From positions 1,176,001-1,240,000 of the forward strand of contig NZ_CP059297.1 of NCBI RefSeq assembly GCF_017795885.1: 64,000 bases of DNA. The letters are read 5' to 3'. The position numbers and the translations under genes were made by a program. Below, one piece after another: positions 9,928 to 19,055 of this stretch (its first letter is position 1; every line of letters begins with the position of its first letter). The notes below the pieces were generated by a model. That model did not search any database, was not told the origin of the DNA, and saw only the letters and a program-made list of their open reading frames with translations. The stretch comes from Brevundimonas sp. AJA228-03 (lineage in GTDB: Bacteria; Pseudomonadota; Alphaproteobacteria; Caulobacterales; Caulobacteraceae).

Positions 9928-10578
9928 ATGATGCCAGACACCCTCGATCATCCTCCGGCCGACTCGCGAACGCACGCCACGGCGGCTTCGCGGGTGGTGG
10001 CGACCCGGACCGGTTCCATCACCCTGGCCCGCCATGGCGAGCCCGCCCTGTCGCGCAAATGCCTGCTGACGTCGGACCAGTACCGCGACTGGTGGGCGAA
10101 ATATGAGCTGGGCGGATTGCTGGCCGGTCAGACCCCGCCGCGCGACCTGATCGAGACCGCCCAGGGGGTCGGCGTCATCTTCGCCTCCACCCGCCAGCGC
10201 GCCCAGGAGACCGCTGTCGCCATCTCGGCCGGGCGCGAGATCACCTCGGACGTCATGTTTATCGAAGCCCCCCTGCCGCCGCCGCATTTCCCATCGTGGT
10301 TCAAGCTGCCGCCCAAATACTGGGGAGCCGTCGCCCGCTTCTGGTGGCACGCCTTCGATCATCACGATGGCCAGGAAACGCGGGCCGAGGCCGAGGCCCG
10401 CGCCGAACGCGCCGCGCAAAAGCTGATCGCCCGCGCCGAGGCCGGGGAGGATGTGCTTGTCCTGGCGCACGGCTATTTCAACCACATGGTCGGCGGCCGG
10501 TTGAAGGCCGACGGCTGGAAGCTGGTTCACAACCAGGGCTTCAGATACTGGTCCCAGCGCCGTTACGAACGGGTCTGA
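9928..10578 (+). CDS. Histidine phosphatase family protein
   Basis: A 216-residue protein of the histidine phosphatase (phosphoglycerate-mutase-like) superfamily. The catalytic RHG triad is present in TLARHGEPAL, a phosphate-pocket arginine lies in FASTRQRAQET, and the second catalytic histidine is in VLVLAHGYFNHM. The two consecutive ATGs at 9928 and 9931 leave the exact start uncertain by one residue. The physiological substrate is unknown. It is convergent with the toxin-antitoxin pair, whose toxin stop is only three bases away. Confidence 0.88.
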   Translation: MMPDTLDHPPADSRTHATAASRVVATRTGSITLARHGEPALSRKCLLTSDQYRDWWAKYELGGLLAGQTPPRDLIETAQGVGVIFASTRQRAQETAVAISAGREITSDVMFIEAPLPPPHFPSWFKLPPKYWGAVARFWWHAFDHHDGQETRAEAEARAERAAQKLIARAEAGEDVLVLAHGYFNHMVGGRLKADGWKLVHNQGFRYWSQRRYERV

Positions 10579-10581
10579 TCA

Positions 10582-10917
10582 TCAGATCACGCCGATGATC
10601 GCGTTTCTGACGCGCAGCATCATTTCCATCTCTATTCGACCAACGGGCTCGGCCGCCGAGGCGTCGATTGTCGCGATCTTTGCCGTTCGAACGACGGAAG
10701 GGGCTGGCAGACCGGCGGTTTCATAACCGTCGCCGAACGAAACGTCCCTTGGCCAGGGCCGATTGTCCGCGCTCGTGATCATCAACACCCACAGGAACGC
10801 GCCCTGATCTCCGACCCCGCCGTTCGACACGACGAGCGCCGGCCGACGCTGGCGGGTGCTGCGATCAGTGTAGGGAAACGGAACGCGCACGACGTCCCCC
10901 TGCCTAAAAATCGGCAT
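10582..10917 (-). CDS. Type II toxin, PemK/MazF family
   Basis: A 111-residue MazF/PemK-type endoribonuclease toxin. The N-terminal RQGDVVRVPFPYTD followed by RRPALVVSN is the family signature, and PWPRDVSF is the second conserved strand. Such toxins cut mRNA at short sequences until bound by the cognate antitoxin. The ATG at 10917 lies inside the 3' end of the antitoxin gene (14-base overlap), typical of coupled antitoxin-first modules. Confidence 0.88.
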   Translation of the reverse strand: MPIFRQGDVVRVPFPYTDRSTRQRRPALVVSNGGVGDQGAFLWVLMITSADNRPWPRDVSFGDGYETAGLPAPSVVRTAKIATIDASAAEPVGRIEMEMMLRVRNAIIGVI

Positions 10918-11119
10918 AGGCCTTGCGATCTGCGTCTCCATCCCATTCGTGGAAGGTCGCAAAGGGGTCGTCGCCGACCGGCCGTCGCACTTTTTTCAGG
11001 ACCACGCTGTCTCCATCGATCTCGTACAGCAGTTCGTCGCCCTCGCTGAGACCGAGAGCGGCGCGCACGGCCTGGGGCACGGTGGTCTGTGCCTTGGATG
11101 TCAATTTGCTCGTGACCAT
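10904..11119 (-). CDS. Antitoxin, AbrB/SpoVT (MazE-like) family
   Basis: A 71-residue antitoxin. The N-terminal swapped-hairpin DNA-binding domain is visible as SKLTSKAQTTVPQAVRAALGL followed by GDELLYEIDGDSVVLKK; the C-terminal part (FATFHEWDGDADRKAYADF) is acidic and would wrap the toxin. It is the first gene of the module and most likely autorepresses through the palindrome located 21 bases upstream of its start. Confidence 0.9.
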   Translation of the reverse strand: MVTSKLTSKAQTTVPQAVRAALGLSEGDELLYEIDGDSVVLKKVRRPVGDDPFATFHEWDGDADRKAYADF

Positions 11120-11136
11120 GAGACCTCCACGGCGAC

Positions 11137-11165
11137 AGTGTAAGGAATTTCCTTACCTCCTGCAA
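11137..11165 (-). promoter_or_regulatory. Toxin-antitoxin promoter with palindromic operator
   Basis: Reading the minus strand, a TTGCAG element (11160-11165) and a TACACT element (11137-11142) are separated by exactly 17 bases. The 17-base palindrome GTAAGGAATTTCCTTAC (11140-11156, perfect 8-bp arms around one central base) fills the spacer and part of the -10. This is the expected layout for an AbrB-type antitoxin repressing its own operon; binding itself is inferred. Confidence 0.7.
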
Positions 11166-11229
11166 TCGCCCCATCCTGTATTCGCTTCCCCGTTGAAGCG
11201 AGCGCATAGCCCCTCTAGGGTCGAGAGCG

Positions 11230-11481
11230 ATGTCAGACGCAACGCCTTCCGTACCCGCCGATCTCAGCTTCGAGGACGCCCTGTCGCGGCTCGAGACCAT
11301 CGTCTCGCGCCTGGAATCGGGTCAGGCCCCGCTTGAGGAATCCATCACCCTCTACGAAGAGGGCGCGCGGCTGAAGGTGCACTGCGAGAACCGTCTGAAG
11401 GCCGCCCAACTGCGCGTCGAGAAGATCGTCGTGGGGGCCGACGGCTCCGCGCGCGGCGTCGAACCGGCCGAGTTCAGCTGA
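11230..11481 (+). CDS. xseB: Exodeoxyribonuclease VII small subunit
   Basis: XseB binds XseA to form exonuclease VII, which degrades single-stranded DNA to oligonucleotides. The 83-residue protein has the family core (SFEDALSRLETIVSRLESG followed by LEESITLYEEGARLK), forming a helical hairpin. Its stop shares one base with the ATG of csaA (TGATG), and xseB-ispA-dxs neighbourhoods are common in proteobacteria, supporting the call. Confidence 0.96.
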   Translation: MSDATPSVPADLSFEDALSRLETIVSRLESGQAPLEESITLYEEGARLKVHCENRLKAAQLRVEKIVVGADGSARGVEPAEFS

Positions 11482-11834
11482 TGGAGACGGCGCTCGCAGA
11501 CCGCATCGACCATGACGTCTTCACTGCCGTCGACATCCGCGTCGGTCAGGTCGTCCGCGCCGAGGCCTTCCCCGAGGCGCGGAAGCCCGCCTACAGGCTG
11601 ACCATCGATTTCGGAGCCGACATCGGCGTCAAACGCTCCTCGGCCCAGATTACGCATCACTACACGCCCGAACAGCTGGCAGGCCGGAAGGTCGCTGCCG
11701 TCGTCAACTTCGCCCCGCGCCAGATCGGCCCCTTCATGTCCGAAGTCCTGACCCTGGGCTTTCCGGACGCGGAGGGCGAGGTCGTGCTGGTTGGCGTGGA
11801 TCGCGACGTGCCGCTGGGGGGAAGGCTGTTCTGA
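11481..11834 (+). CDS. csaA: CsaA-like tRNA-binding domain protein
   Basis: A 117-residue stand-alone OB-fold tRNA-binding domain of the CsaA type, with the characteristic stretches [35 protein letters not shown] and [17 protein letters not shown]. In Bacillus CsaA has chaperone-like and export-related activity; the role here is inferred only from family. It is overlapped by one base at both ends (TGATG at 11479-11483 and at the ispA start), so it is embedded in the xseB-ispA operon. Confidence 0.93.
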   Translation: METALADRIDHDVFTAVDIRVGQVVRAEAFPEARKPAYRLTIDFGADIGVKRSSAQITHHYTPEQLAGRKVAAVVNFAPRQIGPFMSEVLTLGFPDAEGEVVLVGVDRDVPLGGRLF

Positions 11835-12739
11835 TGCGCCTGGCCGCCAATGCCCCCGTCCAGAGCGTCGCCGACCGTGTGGCCGAGGTCGCCGATCTGG
11901 TCACCGTGGCGCTCGATGAGCTCCTGCCGCGTGCCGACGGGCCAGAGTCTCGCCTGACCGAGGCCATGCGCTATGCGGCGCTGGGTCCCGGCAAGCGCCT
12001 GCGACCCTATTTTGCCATGGAAGCGTCGCGGCTGTTCGACATCGAGGAGCGGCCGGTGCTGCGTGCCGCCTGTGCGCTGGAATGCGTGCACGCCTACAGC
12101 CTGGTGCATGACGACCTGCCCTGCATGGACGACGACGACATGCGTCGCGGCCGGCCCACGCTTCATCGCGCCTATGACGAAGCCACCGCCGTCCTGGCCG
12201 GGGACGCGCTGCAGACCGCCGCCTTCGACATCATCCTGCACGAGGATACCCACGAGGACGCCAACATCCGGTGCGCCCTCGCGGCCCGCCTGTCGCTGGC
12301 CTCGGGCGCGCGGGGCATGGCGGGGGGGCAGATGGTCGATCTGCTGGGCGTCCGCGACGATCTGGAAGGCGTCGCCCGGATGCAGCGGCTCAAGACCGGT
12401 GCCCTGTTCACCTATGCGTTCGAGATCCCGCTGATCGTCGCCCGGGCCAATGAGCGGCACTGTCAGGCCCTTACCGACTTCGCCCACGACATCGGTCTGG
12501 CCTATCAGATCGTCGACGACCTGCTGGATTTCGACGGGGACGAGGCGGTGCTGGGCAAGGCGGCCCAGAAGGACGCGGCCCAGGGCAAGACCAACTTTGT
12601 AACCCTGCTGGGCGTCGATCAGGCGCGTCGTCGGGTCGCGCAGCTGGCCGATCAGACCCGCGGACACCTCGACGTGTTCGGCCCCGACGCCGAAAACCTC
12701 AAGGCCACCGTGGACTTCGTGCTAAATCGAAGGTCGTAG
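11834..12739 (+). CDS. ispA: Polyprenyl diphosphate synthase (farnesyl diphosphate synthase)
   Basis: A short-chain trans-prenyl transferase of 301 residues that condenses IPP with DMAPP/GPP, giving farnesyl diphosphate for undecaprenyl phosphate and quinones. The first Asp-rich motif is [14 protein letters not shown] and the second DDLLDFDGD; the GKRLRP motif binds IPP. The neighbouring dxs supplies the precursor pathway. Confidence 0.95.
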   Translation: MRLAANAPVQSVADRVAEVADLVTVALDELLPRADGPESRLTEAMRYAALGPGKRLRPYFAMEASRLFDIEERPVLRAACALECVHAYSLVHDDLPCMDDDDMRRGRPTLHRAYDEATAVLAGDALQTAAFDIILHEDTHEDANIRCALAARLSLASGARGMAGGQMVDLLGVRDDLEGVARMQRLKTGALFTYAFEIPLIVARANERHCQALTDFAHDIGLAYQIVDDLLDFDGDEAVLGKAAQKDAAQGKTNFVTLLGVDQARRRVAQLADQTRGHLDVFGPDAENLKATVDFVLNRRS

Positions 12740-12803
12740 TGAGGAAACGTCCGGCGTCAGACCGGCCGACAAACAGTCAATAAAGCCAAGGTTTGCGCGT
12801 TCG

Positions 12804-14714
12804 ATGCCCGACACTCCGCTTCTCGACAAGGTTCACGTCCCCGGCGACATGCGCGGGTTCGATGTCGCCCAGCTAAGGCAGCTCGCCGACGAGTTGCGGG
12901 CCGAGACGATCGATGCGGTCTCCACCACCGGCGGGCACCTGGGCGCTGGCCTCGGCGTGGTCGAGCTGACCGTCGCCCTGCACCATGTCTACAACACGCC
13001 GGACGACATTCTGATCTGGGACGTCGGCCACCAGTGCTATCCGCACAAGATCCTGACCGGGCGTCGCGATCGCATCCGCACCCTGCGCATGGGCGGCGGG
13101 CTGTCGGGCTTCACCAAGCGGTCCGAGAGCGAATACGACCCGTTCGGCGCGGCTCACGCCTCGACCTCGATCAGCGCGGCGCTCGGGTTCGCGGCCGCCC
13201 GCGACCAGCAAGGCAAGAAGAACAAGGTCGTCGCCGTCATCGGCGACGGCTCCATGTCCGCCGGCATGGCCTATGAGGCGATGAACAACGCGGCCGAGAC
13301 GACCGGCCAGCTGACGGTCATCCTCAATGACAACGACATGTCGATCGCCCCTCCGGTCGGCGGCATGAGCGCCTATCTGGCCAAACAGGTCTCGGGCGGT
13401 GCCTATCAGAATTTCCGCAAGTTCGGCCGCGAGGTCGTCCAGCACATGCCACGCCCGTTCCGTGAGGCTGCGCGCAAGGCCGAGGAATACGCGCGCGGCA
13501 TGATTGTCGGCGGCACCTTCTTCGAGGAGCTGGGCTTCTATTACATCGGGCCCGTCGACGGGCACGACATGGACAACCTCGTTCCCATCCTGAAGAACGC
13601 CGCCGCCATCACCGACCGTCCGGTGGTGGTCCACGTCGTGACGCAGAAGGGCAAGGGCTATGCCCCCGCCGAGACCAGCGCTGACAAGCTGCATGCGGTG
13701 GTCAAGTTCGACGTCGTCTCGGGCAAGCAGTCGAAATCGGTCTCCAACGCGCCCAGCTACACCAAGGTCTTCGGCACCGAACTGATCAAGCGCGCCGCGA
13801 TCGACCCGTCCATCGTCGCGATCACCGCCGCCATGCCGTCCGGCACCGGCCTCGACCTGTTCGGCCAGGCCTTTCCCAAGCGCACCTATGACGTCGGCAT
13901 CGCCGAGCAGCATGCCGTGACCTTCGCCGCCGGTCTGGCCGCCGACGGCATGAAGCCGTTCTGCGCCATCTATTCGACCTTCCTGCAGCGGGGCTACGAC
14001 CAGGTCGTCCACGACGTGGCGATCCAGAAGCTGCCGGTCCGGTTCGCCATGGATCGCGCCGGCCTGGTCGGGGCCGACGGCTCGACCCACGCGGGGTCGT
14101 TCGACATCGGCTATATGGGCGCGCTGCCGGGCATGGTCCTGATGGCGGCGGCCGACGAGGCTGATCTGGCCGCCATGATCGCCACCGCCTGCGAGATCGA
14201 CGACCGACCCTCCGCCTTCCGCTATCCGCGCGGCGACGGCGTGGGCGTGGAGATCCCCGAGCTGGCCGACCCGCTGGAGATCGGCAAGGGGCGGATCGTG
14301 CGCGAGGGGACCGCCGTGGCCATCCTGTCGTTCGGCACCCGGCTGCAGGAATCGCTCAGGGCGGCGGACCTGCTGGCCGCCCACGGCATCTCCGCCACCG
14401 TCGCCGACGCACGCTTCGCCAAGCCGCTGGACCAGGACCTGATCACCCGCCTGGCGCGGGAGCATGAGGCGCTGATCACGGTGGAGGAGGGGGCCATGGG
14501 CGGCTTCGGCGCCTTCGTGCTCCAGTTCCTGGCGTCGGAAGGCGCGCTGGATGCCGGCTTGAAGATCCGCACCCTGCACCTGCCCGACGTCTTCCAGGAC
14601 CAGGACAGCCCCGCCGCCCAATACGTCACGGCTGGCCTTGATGCCGACCATATCGCCGCCGCCGCGCTGAAGGCGCTGGGGGTCGAGGCGGCTCGCGGGG
14701 CGGTCAGGGCGTAA
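12804..14714 (+). CDS. dxs: 1-deoxy-D-xylulose-5-phosphate synthase
   Basis: Dxs catalyses the thiamine-diphosphate-dependent condensation of pyruvate and glyceraldehyde 3-phosphate, the first step of the MEP pathway. The 636-residue protein has the usual length, with the substrate/ThDP motifs [14 protein letters not shown] and [15 protein letters not shown], the ThDP-Mg motif [16 protein letters not shown] and the transketolase-like pyrimidine domain ([15 protein letters not shown]). It follows ispA by 64 bases and is probably expressed with it. Confidence 0.98.
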   Translation: MPDTPLLDKVHVPGDMRGFDVAQLRQLADELRAETIDAVSTTGGHLGAGLGVVELTVALHHVYNTPDDILIWDVGHQCYPHKILTGRRDRIRTLRMGGGLSGFTKRSESEYDPFGAAHASTSISAALGFAAARDQQGKKNKVVAVIGDGSMSAGMAYEAMNNAAETTGQLTVILNDNDMSIAPPVGGMSAYLAKQVSGGAYQNFRKFGREVVQHMPRPFREAARKAEEYARGMIVGGTFFEELGFYYIGPVDGHDMDNLVPILKNAAAITDRPVVVHVVTQKGKGYAPAETSADKLHAVVKFDVVSGKQSKSVSNAPSYTKVFGTELIKRAAIDPSIVAITAAMPSGTGLDLFGQAFPKRTYDVGIAEQHAVTFAAGLAADGMKPFCAIYSTFLQRGYDQVVHDVAIQKLPVRFAMDRAGLVGADGSTHAGSFDIGYMGALPGMVLMAAADEADLAAMIATACEIDDRPSAFRYPRGDGVGVEIPELADPLEIGKGRIVREGTAVAILSFGTRLQESLRAADLLAAHGISATVADARFAKPLDQDLITRLAREHEALITVEEGAMGGFGAFVLQFLASEGALDAGLKIRTLHLPDVFQDQDSPAAQYVTAGLDADHIAAAALKALGVEAARGAVRA

Positions 14715-14745
14715 TCACTCCCCCGGTGGGGAGAGGGCGAACAAT

Positions 14746-15102
14746 TCAGGCCGCTTTCTTCACCGCATTGCCGTCGTCCAGCAGCACGACCGTCGGCGAC
14801 CACTGGCGCGCCTCCTCGACCGGCAGCTGGCCATAGGTGACCACGATCACCTTGTCGTTCTTTTGCACCAGCCGCGCAGCCGCGCCGTTCACGCCGATCA
14901 CTTTCGACCCGCGTGGGGCCTCGATCGCATAGGTGGTGAAGCGCGCGCCATTGGTGATGTTCAGCACATCGACCTGCTCGTTGGGGAAGATCCCGGCCGC
15001 ATCCAGCAGATCGCCGTCGATGGCGATGGAGCCTTCATAATCCAGGTCGGCCTGCGTCACCGTCGCGCGGTGCAGCTTGGCCTTCATCATGGTGACCAGC
15101 AT
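14746..15102 (-). CDS. panD: Aspartate 1-decarboxylase (pyruvoyl enzyme)
   Basis: PanD makes beta-alanine for pantothenate and CoA. The 118-residue proenzyme keeps the self-cleavage site Gly-Ser in [11 protein letters not shown], the [12 protein letters not shown] start and the conserved [10 protein letters not shown] and VNGAAARL stretches. The ATG at 15102 gives [12 protein letters not shown], matching the family's MxxTM start; the ORF extends further upstream without family-like sequence. It lies just downstream of ftsW on the same strand, where many alphaproteobacteria have murG instead. Confidence 0.95.
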   Translation of the reverse strand: MLVTMMKAKLHRATVTQADLDYEGSIAIDGDLLDAAGIFPNEQVDVLNITNGARFTTYAIEAPRGSKVIGVNGAAARLVQKNDKVIVVTYGQLPVEEARQWSPTVVLLDDGNAVKKAA

Positions 15103-15202
15103 GGGGAGTGCGGTCCGATCGTGACGCGGGGCGATAAGCCCCCGCTCGCAGGCAGCCCATATAGGGATTTTGCAGTGCGGCATCAATCGCGATGCCGATC
15201 CG

Positions 15203-16393
15203 TTACGACATCAGAAGGCGACGCGGCCGGGCCAGGCTGGCTCCCGGCTCGTAGGCTCCCGGGCGACGCCGCGTCAGGGCCAGGGCGAAGCCCATGGTCA
15301 CGCCCATGGCCAGCATGGAGGAGCCGCCATAGCTGATGAAGGGCAGGGTCATCCCCTTCGTCGGGATCAGGTTCAGGTTCACAGCGATGTTGATCGAGGC
15401 TTGAAGCCCGATCAGCATGAACAGGCCGGCCGCCGCCGTCTGCTCGAACGGATCGTTCAGCTTCATCGCTCTCCGCATGCCCCGGATGACGATGAAGGCG
15501 TAGAGCGCGATCATCGTCAGGCTGAGCACCAGGCCAAACTCCTCGGCCCCGACCGAATAGATGAAATCGGTATGCAGGTCAGGCACCGAGCGCTTCATGA
15601 CCCCCTCGCCGATGCCACGCCCGACCAGGCCGCCGGCGCGGATGGCCTCGGAGGCGCGGTCGATCTGGTGGGTGTCCTCGATGCCGGGCGAGAGGAATTT
15701 GGCAATCCGCGCCTGGACGTGGGGGAAGAGCAGATAGATGGCGCTCATGCCGGCCGTGAATACGCCCATCAGCACCGCGACCCAGCGCAGCGGTACGCCC
15801 GCCATGAAGAAGACGGCCATGAAGGTGGTGGTGATCAGCAAGGTCTGGCCGATGTCGGGCTGGATCAACAGCAGGGCGACCACGACCGTGTAGAAACCGA
15901 AGGCGATGGAGACGCCCGGCACGCCCTGGCCCTTTTTCCCCTCCGCAAACATCCAGGCCGCGAAGACGATCAAACCGGGCTTGGCGAACTCACTGGGCTG
16001 CAGGCTGAACGGACCCAGATTCACCCAGCGGGCGGCCCCCTTCACCGTGTCGCCGATGAAGGGCAGCATGGCCATGACGATGATCGCTCCCAGCAGGGTC
16101 AGGACCGCGATCCGGCGGACGCCGCGGGGGCTGAGCAGCGAAAGAGCCAGCATGCCGCCGATCCCGCAGGTCGCGAAGACGATCATCCGCCAGGAATAGT
16201 GGAACTGGTCGGTGATGGACTCGTCGGCCAGGATGGCGGCGGGCGAGGAGGCGAAGCTGAGCGCCACGCCAAGGCCGATCAGCGTCAGGGCGGCACCCAG
16301 CAGCGCCCGGTCGACCGTCCAGAACCACTGCGCAATCGGACTGGGGTCGTTGCGCGAGAACGGATGGCTATAGGGGGCGGTCGCGTCGGTCAT
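15203..16393 (-). CDS. ftsW: Lipid II polymerase FtsW (SEDS family)
   Basis: FtsW is the septal peptidoglycan glycosyltransferase working with FtsI. The 396-residue protein is strongly hydrophobic with about ten membrane segments and SEDS signatures such as [38 protein letters not shown] and [12 protein letters not shown]. It is the last gene of the minus-strand division/cell-wall cluster, starting seven bases after murD ends. Confidence 0.97.
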   Translation of the reverse strand: MTDATAPYSHPFSRNDPSPIAQWFWTVDRALLGAALTLIGLGVALSFASSPAAILADESITDQFHYSWRMIVFATCGIGGMLALSLLSPRGVRRIAVLTLLGAIIVMAMLPFIGDTVKGAARWVNLGPFSLQPSEFAKPGLIVFAAWMFAEGKKGQGVPGVSIAFGFYTVVVALLLIQPDIGQTLLITTTFMAVFFMAGVPLRWVAVLMGVFTAGMSAIYLLFPHVQARIAKFLSPGIEDTHQIDRASEAIRAGGLVGRGIGEGVMKRSVPDLHTDFIYSVGAEEFGLVLSLTMIALYAFIVIRGMRRAMKLNDPFEQTAAAGLFMLIGLQASINIAVNLNLIPTKGMTLPFISYGGSSMLAMGVTMGFALALTRRRPGAYEPGASLARPRRLLMS

Positions 16394-16399
16394 GGTTTC

Positions 16400-17878
16400 T
16401 CAACCATGAACCGAAGGGGTAGCTCCGAGGTTAAGAACGGCGGCCCGAAACGCCTCTCCCCGCACCTCGAAGTCCGGAAACTGGTCGAAGCTGGCGCAGG
16501 CAGGGCTGAGCAGCACGACCTGGTCGCCACCGGCGGCCCGGGCATCGGCGGCGGCGAGGGCGACGGCGGTGGCCATGTCCCCGGCGATGACATGGGGCGT
16601 GTCGCCCAGCGTGCGGGCGAAATCGGCAGCGGCCTCGCCGATCAGATAGGCCTTCGCGATGCGGGGAAAGAGATCGCGCAGGTCCTGGATCCCGCCGTCC
16701 TTGGCCCGGCCTCCGGCGATCCAGAAACTGGTCGGATACGACATCAGCGCCTGGCGGGCGGCGTCGGCATTGGTAGCCTTGGAGTCGTTGACGAACCGCA
16801 CGGGACCGAGGCGGCCGACGGTCTCCATCCGGTGGGCCAGGCCGGGGAAGGTCATCAGGCCCTCGACCGCGGCCTCGTTCGACACACCCAGCGCGCGGGC
16901 GGCGGCATAGGCGAAGGCGGCGTTCTGGGCATTGTGTCGGCCGGGGAGAGAGCGGGCGGTGGCCAGGTCGGCGACAAGGACAGAATCAGCTGTCAGCTCG
17001 CCGGCCGTCGCGTCCAACTCCATGAACCGGCCTTCCGCGAACGCCTTCCCCCGGGCGGGATTTAGCCCGTCCAAAGCGGTCGGAGAGAACCCTCCGCGTC
17101 TGTCGCTCCCCACAATAACCGTCTGGGTCGTGACGGTCGTGTAGCGCACGGTTCGGCCACTGAGCGCCGTCAGCATGGCCCTGCCCCAACGATCATCGAT
17201 GCCGACGACCGCCAGCTGGCCTTGCCCCATCTGCTGAAACAGCCGCGCCTTCGCCGCGACATAGCCTTCCATGCCGCCATGGCGGTCGAGGTGGTCGGGG
17301 CTGATGTTGGTCAGGATGGCGACGTCGGGCGCGAAGGTGGTGGTCAGGTCCAGCTGATAGCTGGAGACCTCGATCACATAGACGGCGTCCGGGGTCGGGG
17401 CCGGCAGGGCCAGCACGCCGATGCCGATGTTGCCGCCGATGTGGACGGTCAGCCCCGCCTGTTTCAGCACCCAGCCGATCAGGGCCGTGGTGGTGGACTT
17501 GCCGTTGGTGCCGGTGATGGCGACGACGCGGGGACGCTGCGCCTCGGGGAGGGTGGCGAGCGCCCGAGCGAACAGTTCGATGTCGCCGATCACGGGGACG
17601 GCGGCGGCGCGGGCCTTGTCGACGGTCCAGTGCGGCTTGGGGTGCGTCAGGGGCGCGCCGGGCGACAGGACCAGGGCGGCGAACCGCGACCAGTCGGCGG
17701 TGGTCAGGTCCTCGATCGTAAACCCCTCGGCCTCCGCCTGCATCCGGCCGGAGACGCCGTCGTCCCACAGGATGGGCAGGGCTCCACCGGCCTTCAGCGC
17801 GCGCGCCGCCGTGATGCCCGACCGGCCGAGGCCGAAGACGGCGACGCGGCGGCCCTCATAACCGGGGACGGGGATCAT
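16400..17878 (-). CDS. murD: UDP-N-acetylmuramoyl-L-alanine--D-glutamate ligase
   Basis: MurD adds D-glutamate to UDP-MurNAc-L-Ala in the cytoplasm. In its 492 residues the Rossmann start VAVFGLGRSGITAARAL, the ATP loop VVAITGTNGKSTTTALIGWV, the Mur-ligase NISPDHLDRH motif and the C-terminal NDSKATNADA segment are evident. It lies between mraY and ftsW with four- and six-base gaps. It is somewhat longer than the E. coli enzyme owing to loops around the middle domain. Confidence 0.97.
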   Translation of the reverse strand: MIPVPGYEGRRVAVFGLGRSGITAARALKAGGALPILWDDGVSGRMQAEAEGFTIEDLTTADWSRFAALVLSPGAPLTHPKPHWTVDKARAAAVPVIGDIELFARALATLPEAQRPRVVAITGTNGKSTTTALIGWVLKQAGLTVHIGGNIGIGVLALPAPTPDAVYVIEVSSYQLDLTTTFAPDVAILTNISPDHLDRHGGMEGYVAAKARLFQQMGQGQLAVVGIDDRWGRAMLTALSGRTVRYTTVTTQTVIVGSDRRGGFSPTALDGLNPARGKAFAEGRFMELDATAGELTADSVLVADLATARSLPGRHNAQNAAFAYAAARALGVSNEAAVEGLMTFPGLAHRMETVGRLGPVRFVNDSKATNADAARQALMSYPTSFWIAGGRAKDGGIQDLRDLFPRIAKAYLIGEAAADFARTLGDTPHVIAGDMATAVALAAADARAAGGDQVVLLSPACASFDQFPDFEVRGEAFRAAVLNLGATPSVHG

Positions 17879-17882
17879 CGGC

Positions 17883-18992
17883 CTAGCGGAGCTTCAGCGT
17901 CGACAGCCCGACCAGGGCCAGCATGGCGGCCACGATCCAGAAGCGGATGACCACCGTCGATTCCGGCCAGCCCAGCTTCTCGAAATGGTGGTGGATGGGG
18001 GCCATCAGGAAGATGCGCTTCTTTGTGGCCTTGAACCAGGCGACCTGGATCATGACCGAGGCGGCCTCGATGACGAACAGGCCGCCGACGATGCCCAGCA
18101 CCAACTCGTGCTTGGTGGCCACGGCGATGGAACCGAGCGCGCCACCGAGCGCCAGGGATCCGGTGTCGCCCATGAAGATCTTGGCCGGCGGCGCGTTGTA
18201 CCAGAGGAAGCCGGTCCCCCCGCCGATGATGGCGGCGCAGAAGATGGCCAGCTCGCCCGCTCCCGGGACATGGTGGACGCCCAGATAGTCCGAGAAGATG
18301 AAGTTGCCGACCAGATAGGCAATGATTCCGAAGGCGGCCGCTGCCATCATCACCGGGACGATGGCCAGCCCGTCCAGCCCGTCCGTCAGGTTCACGGCGT
18401 TGGAAAACCCGACCATCGTGAAGGCGGCAAAGGCGACGTAGAACCAGCCGAGGTTCAGCAGGACGTTCTTGAAGAACGGAAAGGCGATCGACATCTCAAG
18501 CCCGGGGGACGTCGGTGAGCGGGTCGTCCAGAGCACGAACAGGACACCGGCGATGACCGAGACGATGACCTGGGCCACCAGCTTCTGTTTCGAAGTCAGG
18601 CCGGCCGAGGTCTGTTTCGTCACCTTGGCATAGTCGTCCACGAAGCCGAGCACGGCGAAGGCGGCCGTCACGCCCGACACGATCCAGATGTAGGGGTTGG
18701 TCAGGTCGCCCCACAGCAGCACCGACACGGCGATGCCTGCCAGGATCATCAGCCCGCCCATCGTTGGCGTGCCGACCTTGGACAGGTGGCTGACGGGGCC
18801 GTCGGCGCGGATCGGCTGACCCTTGCCCTGCTTGACCCGCATATAGGCGATGAAGCGACTGCCCATCATGACCGCGACGATCATGGCGGTTGCCATGGCC
18901 AGGGCGACGCGCACCGTCTGGTACTGGACCAGGTTCAGCAGCGGGTAATCCTTCGCCGCGTCGCCGAAATAGAGATAGAGCAGGTAGAACAT
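17883..18992 (-). CDS. mraY: Phospho-N-acetylmuramoyl-pentapeptide-transferase
   Basis: MraY transfers phospho-MurNAc-pentapeptide to undecaprenyl phosphate, producing lipid I in the inner membrane. The 369-residue protein has about ten membrane segments and the motifs [17 protein letters not shown] (catalytic Asp pair), [13 protein letters not shown] and the metal/His site MAPIHHHFE. The ATG at 18992 gives [11 protein letters not shown] as N terminus; a 15-residue extension to 19037 is less likely. Confidence 0.97.
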   Translation of the reverse strand: MFYLLYLYFGDAAKDYPLLNLVQYQTVRVALAMATAMIVAVMMGSRFIAYMRVKQGKGQPIRADGPVSHLSKVGTPTMGGLMILAGIAVSVLLWGDLTNPYIWIVSGVTAAFAVLGFVDDYAKVTKQTSAGLTSKQKLVAQVIVSVIAGVLFVLWTTRSPTSPGLEMSIAFPFFKNVLLNLGWFYVAFAAFTMVGFSNAVNLTDGLDGLAIVPVMMAAAAFGIIAYLVGNFIFSDYLGVHHVPGAGELAIFCAAIIGGGTGFLWYNAPPAKIFMGDTGSLALGGALGSIAVATKHELVLGIVGGLFVIEAASVMIQVAWFKATKKRIFLMAPIHHHFEKLGWPESTVVIRFWIVAAMLALVGLSTLKLR

Positions 18993-19055
18993 CAGACGGA
19001 CCCCAGATTCCTGGCCCTCACGGGGCGTGCGCGGCACGACCCTGTTTGAGGGCGG

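Noticed and set aside
12873..14651. 592-codon open frame on the minus strand across dxs
   Set aside because: It is the antisense shadow of a well-supported dxs gene; its His/Gln/Gly/Asp-rich composition is typical of antisense frames in high-GC DNA.
15178..15197. Terminator after ftsW
   Set aside because: A CGGCATC/GATGCCG hairpin exists, but there is no T-run on the minus strand, so it was not called.
15170..17065. 631-codon plus-strand frame across ftsW and murD
   Set aside because: It spans two well-supported minus-strand genes and has shadow composition.
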